A stretch of DNA of 64,000 nucleotides from Stenotrophobium sp050739895 (GTDB lineage Bacteria > Pseudomonadota > Gammaproteobacteria > Nevskiales > Nevskiaceae), in assembly GCA_050739895.1 (NCBI GenBank), contig JBOICK010000090.1, positions 24,162 through 88,161 on the forward strand, written 5' to 3'. The position numbers and the translations under genes are program-made. Shown here in pieces: positions 59,920-64,000 of the stretch (position 1 is its first letter; every line of letters starts with the position of its first letter). The notes under the pieces are model-generated. The model did no database searches. It was not told where the DNA came from and saw only the letters and a program-made list of their open reading frames with translations.

Positions 59920-60596
59920 CGGCTGGCGCTGCCGTTATTGCGTAGCCACTGCAGGCGCTGCTGCAAACGTGCACGAATTGCCGGAGCAAGGCCCGGAGTA
60001 TCCATGACCCGCTGCAGCTGTTCAGCGCCGGGCCGATGAGTGTGAATCAGATCCCAGTATTGTCGCAGCGTCACCGGTGCCGGATTGCGCCGCAACAGCT
60101 CAAGGCTGTCGCCCGCTGCGACTGCGCCTTCCTCCAGCACGCGGTAATACCAGCCGGCGATGCCGTGCGTGTGGACATGGAGCGTGATGCCTTCGACGGC
60201 ATGCCGCGCATCGATTTTCCAACAAGGCGAACGCGGCTGGCTCAATTGCACCCGCGCCGTGCCCATGCGGAACTCATCGCCGATGCAGACCGTGCTCTCA
60301 TCCCACTCAGCGGTCGAAATATTTTCACCCATGCTGCCGGCTACAAACTGTGCCGCCTGCCCGGGAAAAGCCTGTGCCAGACGTGCAAGATTGTGAGCCG
60401 GGAAATGATGCACAGCCTTTTCCGGCCCGCCGTGCACCCGCAGATCAGCCTGCTGATCGCCTTGCAGACCCAAAGGTCCCACGTGCACGCGGCACGCAAC
60501 CGGCTGCTTGAAGATACCGGTGGGCCGGCCATCGCCCGGCATCGGCCTGACACTGCCGACAAAAACCGCATTGATCCGTGTGCACAACATGTCCAT
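59916..60596 (-). CDS. MOSC domain protein (YiiM-like)
   Basis: A 226-residue MOSC protein. Blocks are GPLGLQGDQQADLRVHGGPE, VHHFP, STAEWDESTVCIGDEF and SQPRSPCWKIDAR, where the Cys in PRSPCW is the conserved Mo ligand/sulfur site. YiiM proteins reduce N-hydroxylated compounds with Mo-cofactor. It therefore depends on the cofactor genes at the left of the window. ATG 60596 or 60590 starts it. It follows the TetR gene by ten bases in the same operon. Confidence 0.82.
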   Translation of the reverse strand: MDMLCTRINAVFVGSVRPMPGDGRPTGIFKQPVACRVHVGPLGLQGDQQADLRVHGGPEKAVHHFPAHNLARLAQAFPGQAAQFVAGSMGENISTAEWDESTVCIGDEFRMGTARVQLSQPRSPCWKIDARHAVEGITLHVHTHGIAGWYYRVLEEGAVAAGDSLELLRRNPAPVTLRQYWDLIHTHRPGAEQLQRVMDTPGLAPAIRARLQQRLQWLRNNGSASR

Positions 60597-60606
60597 GTCG
60601 CAAACT

Positions 60607-61233
60607 TCAGGCTTTTCCCGGCTTGGCAATCGCACGCCACAGCATCTCGAACAACACCGTGGCATTCTTGGTCAACGGCTCTTTCTGGCCGCGATGAATG
60701 TGCATCTGCACCAAGCGACCAGTAATGCCGAAGATATAGTCGAGCAGATATTTTTCATCGACCTCGTCGTTGAGCACGCCGCGCGCGCGGCCCTCGCCCA
60801 GCACTTTCATGAACGTGCCGAACAGTACCGGATTCTGGTAGGTGTCCTGCTTGCGCCAGGTGTTGACGTAGACCGAGCTCATCATCATCTGCGCGACCTT
60901 GGGGTTCTGGTCGAAGAAATCCAGCACGACCCAGAACACCTTGCGGAATTTTTCCTTGTAGTCCTCGATGCCCTGCAGGTGATCGATCATGCGCACGGCC
61001 AGGCGTCCGAGCCATGAATCCAGGCTGGAGAACAGCAGCGCCTCCTTGCTGCCGTAGTACTTGTAAATCGTTTGCAGCGAAACATTCGCACCACGTGCGA
61101 TCTCGATCAGGCCAACGCGGTGAAATTCGCGCTCCGCGAAGATGTCGAGCACCGCCTGCTCGATGCGGGTGCGGGTCTCGGCATCAAGCCGTGGCCTGTC
61201 TGATTTCTGTGATATCGCTGATTTTGACCACAT
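60607..61233 (-). CDS. TetR family transcriptional regulator
   Basis: A 208-residue regulator with the HTH RIEQAVLDIFAEREFHRVGL and ANVSLQTIYKYYGSKEALLF. The ligand domain has DQNPKVAQMMMSSVYVNT and RLVQMHIHR. Beta-oxidation regulators of this type sense acyl-CoA. Palindromes of the same form, (A/G)GTAA-N6-TTAC(T/C), lie just upstream of its own ATG and in front of the divergent thiolase gene, so it probably controls both. AGGGA six bases before the ATG supports this start. Confidence 0.88.
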   Translation of the reverse strand: MWSKSAISQKSDRPRLDAETRTRIEQAVLDIFAEREFHRVGLIEIARGANVSLQTIYKYYGSKEALLFSSLDSWLGRLAVRMIDHLQGIEDYKEKFRKVFWVVLDFFDQNPKVAQMMMSSVYVNTWRKQDTYQNPVLFGTFMKVLGEGRARGVLNDEVDEKYLLDYIFGITGRLVQMHIHRGQKEPLTKNATVLFEMLWRAIAKPGKA

Positions 61234-61234
61234 A

Positions 61235-61250
61235 AGTAATCCCTGTTACT
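61235..61250. promoter_or_regulatory. TetR operator, tetR-proximal
   Basis: AGTAA-TCCCTG-TTACT, a perfect five-base dyad with six-base spacer, overlapping the ribosome-binding region of the TetR gene. It has the same geometry as the site at 61393-61408. Confidence 0.65.
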
Positions 61251-61392
61251 CCCTGTAGCCCCGCGATAGCGCAGCGGCCATTGACCTTGAGGACTTATCT
61301 TGTTTATGCTGCATTGCACATTATTTCTGCCATGCACACGGACCTGTTCCAGAGCCGATGCAAACTGCTCTGGTCGACACGGCCGTGTAAAT

Positions 61393-61408
61393 GGTAATTT
61401 ACGTTACC
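61393..61408. promoter_or_regulatory. TetR operator, thiolase-proximal
   Basis: GGTAA-TTTACG-TTACC, a perfect five-base dyad with six-base spacer, 24 bp before the thiolase ATG. Position and matching geometry suggest repression of the thiolase operon by the divergent TetR protein. Confidence 0.7.
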
Positions 61409-61432
61409 AATCTGCGCAACTGAGACTCCCCC

Positions 61433-62638
<1,206 letters not shown>

Positions 62639-62656
62639 AGGACAGGGGCAAGAAAC

Positions 62657-64000
62657 ATGAGTGTGAATTTCAACAAAGACAGCGACGGTATCGTCACCCT
62701 GACGCTGGACATGCCGGGCCGTTCGATGAACGTGCTCAACGACGAACTGACCAAGCCTTTTGCCGAGAGCATCGCCAGGATCGAGAGCGACGCCAGCATC
62801 AAGGGCGTGATCATCACTTCCGGCAAGAAGGAATTTCTCGCCGGCGCCGACATCGAAAAAGTTTTCGCGATCACTGATCCGAAGATCGCCTTCGAGATGG
62901 CCGAAGCCTACAAGGGCTTTCTGCGCAAGCTGGAACTGTGCGGCCGGCCGGTTGTCGCAGCGCTCAACGGCACTGCGCTGGGCGGTGGCTTGGAACTGGC
63001 GCTGGCCTGTCATTATCGTATCGCTCTCAATAATCCCAAGGCCAAGTTTGGTCTGCCGGAAGTCAAGCTCGGCTTGTTGCCCGGAGGCGGTGGCACGCAG
63101 CGCCTGCCACGTTTGATCGGCATCCAGGCCTCACTGCCGCTGATGCTGGAAGGCAAGGAACTCAGCGCCGCGCAGGCCAAGCAGCAGGGCATCATTCACG
63201 AACTGGCCGAAGACCCCGCCGAGATGCTGGCCAAGGCCAAGGCCTGGTGCCTGGCCAATCCGAAACCGGTGCAGCCCTGGGACGACAAAAAATTCCGCTG
63301 GCCGGGCGGCGACTCCAAGAGCCCCGCGAATGTACAGATGTGGGCGATTGCGCCATCGATGGCCGGCGCCAAGACTTACGGCAACTATCCGGCTGCGACC
63401 AACATCATGTCCTGCGTGTTTGAAGGCGGCATCGTCGACTTCAACACCGGCTGCGAAGTCGAGAGCCGCTACTTCGCCAATCTGGTGGTGTCGCAGGTCA
63501 GCAAGAACATGATCGGCACGCTGTGGTTCCAGCTCAACGCCATCAACAAGGGCAGTTCGCGTCCGCAAGGCCACGAGAAGTCCGTGGTGAAAAAACTCGG
63601 CATCCTCGGCGCCGGCATGATGGGCGCCGGCATTGCCTATGTCTCGGCCAAGGTGGGTATCGAGGTGGTGTTGCTCGACGCAACGCAGGACGCCGCCGAC
63701 AAGGGCAAGGCCTACTCCACCGGTCTGCTCGACAAGGCTTTGAAGAAAGGCCGCATGACGCAACAGGGCAAGGATGAGCTTCTGGCACGCATCAAGGCGA
63801 CGACCCACTACGAAGACCTGCGCGGTGCTGATCTGGTCATCGAAGCGGTGTTCGAGGATCGCGCGGTCAAGGCCGACGTCACCAGGAAAGCCGAAGCGGT
63901 GCTGGGCAAGGACAAGGTGTTTGCCTCCAACACCTCGACGCTGCCGATCACCGGCCTGGCCGAAGCCAGCGAGCGCCCGAAGAATTTCATCGGCCTGCAC
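62657..64000 (+). CDS. Multifunctional enoyl-CoA hydratase/3-hydroxyacyl-CoA dehydrogenase (FadJ/FadB-like), 3' truncated
   Basis: The frame from ATG 62657 is open for 448 codons to the window end, so the gene is cut. The N-terminal half is an enoyl-CoA hydratase/isomerase (FLAGADIEKVF; NGTALGGGLELALACHYRI; GLPEVKLGLLPGGGGTQRLP). From residue about 315 the 3-hydroxyacyl-CoA dehydrogenase begins with KLGILGAGMMGAGIAYVSAK, and ADLVIEAVFEDRAVK and FASNTSTLPIT follow. It works with the thiolase upstream. FadJ-like is slightly preferred by the short N-terminus, but I leave the symbol empty. Confidence 0.92.
   Translation, partial: MSVNFNKDSDGIVTLTLDMPGRSMNVLNDELTKPFAESIARIESDASIKGVIITSGKKEFLAGADIEKVFAITDPKIAFEMAEAYKGFLRKLELCGRPVVAALNGTALGGGLELALACHYRIALNNPKAKFGLPEVKLGLLPGGGGTQRLPRLIGIQASLPLMLEGKELSAAQAKQQGIIHELAEDPAEMLAKAKAWCLANPKPVQPWDDKKFRWPGGDSKSPANVQMWAIAPSMAGAKTYGNYPAATNIMSCVFEGGIVDFNTGCEVESRYFANLVVSQVSKNMIGTLWFQLNAINKGSSRPQGHEKSVVKKLGILGAGMMGAGIAYVSAKVGIEVVLLDATQDAADKGKAYSTGLLDKALKKGRMTQQGKDELLARIKATTHYEDLRGADLVIEAVFEDRAVKADVTRKAEAVLGKDKVFASNTSTLPITGLAEASERPKNFIGLH

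Overview
The window is GC-rich proteobacterial chromosome. The alaS-lysC-csrA-tRNA-Ser-tRNA-Arg block, fis next to purH and prmA, zapE, xerD, a 1619-residue NAD-dependent glutamate dehydrogenase and an AlgP-like histone-H1 protein all suggest a gammaproteobacterium; I cannot name the genus from sequence alone. Almost every gene has a recognisable family and spacing is tight, often with ATGA or GTGA overlaps.

0.2-17.1 kb is a nearly complete nitrate-assimilation and molybdenum-cofactor supercluster. On the plus strand are a moaC-mogA fusion, moeA, a hemD-like gene and a small membrane protein. On the minus strand are nasA, a NirD-flavoprotein fusion, nirB and narK. mobA follows on the plus strand, then a minus-strand operon moaA-moaD-moaE-modA-modB-modC-moaB. 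nirB and narK each carry a perfect sigma-54 type -24/-12 promoter, so nitrogen control is likely. The products work as one route: Mo uptake (ModABC), cofactor synthesis (MoaA to MobA), nitrate uptake (NarK), nitrate to nitrite (NasA), nitrite to ammonium (NirB with the NirD fusion).

17.3-28.8 kb holds housekeeping genes: a PBP4-type carboxypeptidase, a DsbC-like lipoprotein, xerD, plsC, an aldonolactone-oxidase-like flavoprotein, zapE and gdhB. 29.06-35.2 kb is an accessory islet with visibly lower GC. It holds two unknown ORFs, a PcfJ-like protein, a degenerate DnaA-like protein, a PP2C phosphatase, a Sel1-repeat protein, an HNH nuclease and a WYL regulator. 35.5-40.5 kb is a TetR-controlled catabolic cluster (Baeyer-Villiger monooxygenase, SDR, old-yellow-enzyme type). 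40.9-53.6 kb is again core: LysR, tRNAs, csrA, lysC, alaS, H1-like, AidB-like, a prmA-phosphatase fusion, fis, purH, a GST-like protein. 53.6-64 kb has GNAT, phosphoesterase and LysE genes, a broken AraC gene, DUF445 and DUF4393 proteins, a hydrolase, ArsC, MOSC, and a TetR-regulated beta-oxidation operon cut by the window end.

The most unusual signal is a dispersed intergenic element present six times (starting near 66, 10445, 28951, 35240, 46848 and 58453). Five copies are exactly 108 bp and one is 107 bp. Each has terminal ACCCGCT/AGCGGGT inverted repeats, and an inner TGTTAT/ATAACA dyad at fixed positions around an AT-rich core. The arms between the conserved boxes are not conserved. Every copy lies about 75-115 bp upstream of a start codon, and two copies bracket the accessory islet. 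I do not recognise this element.
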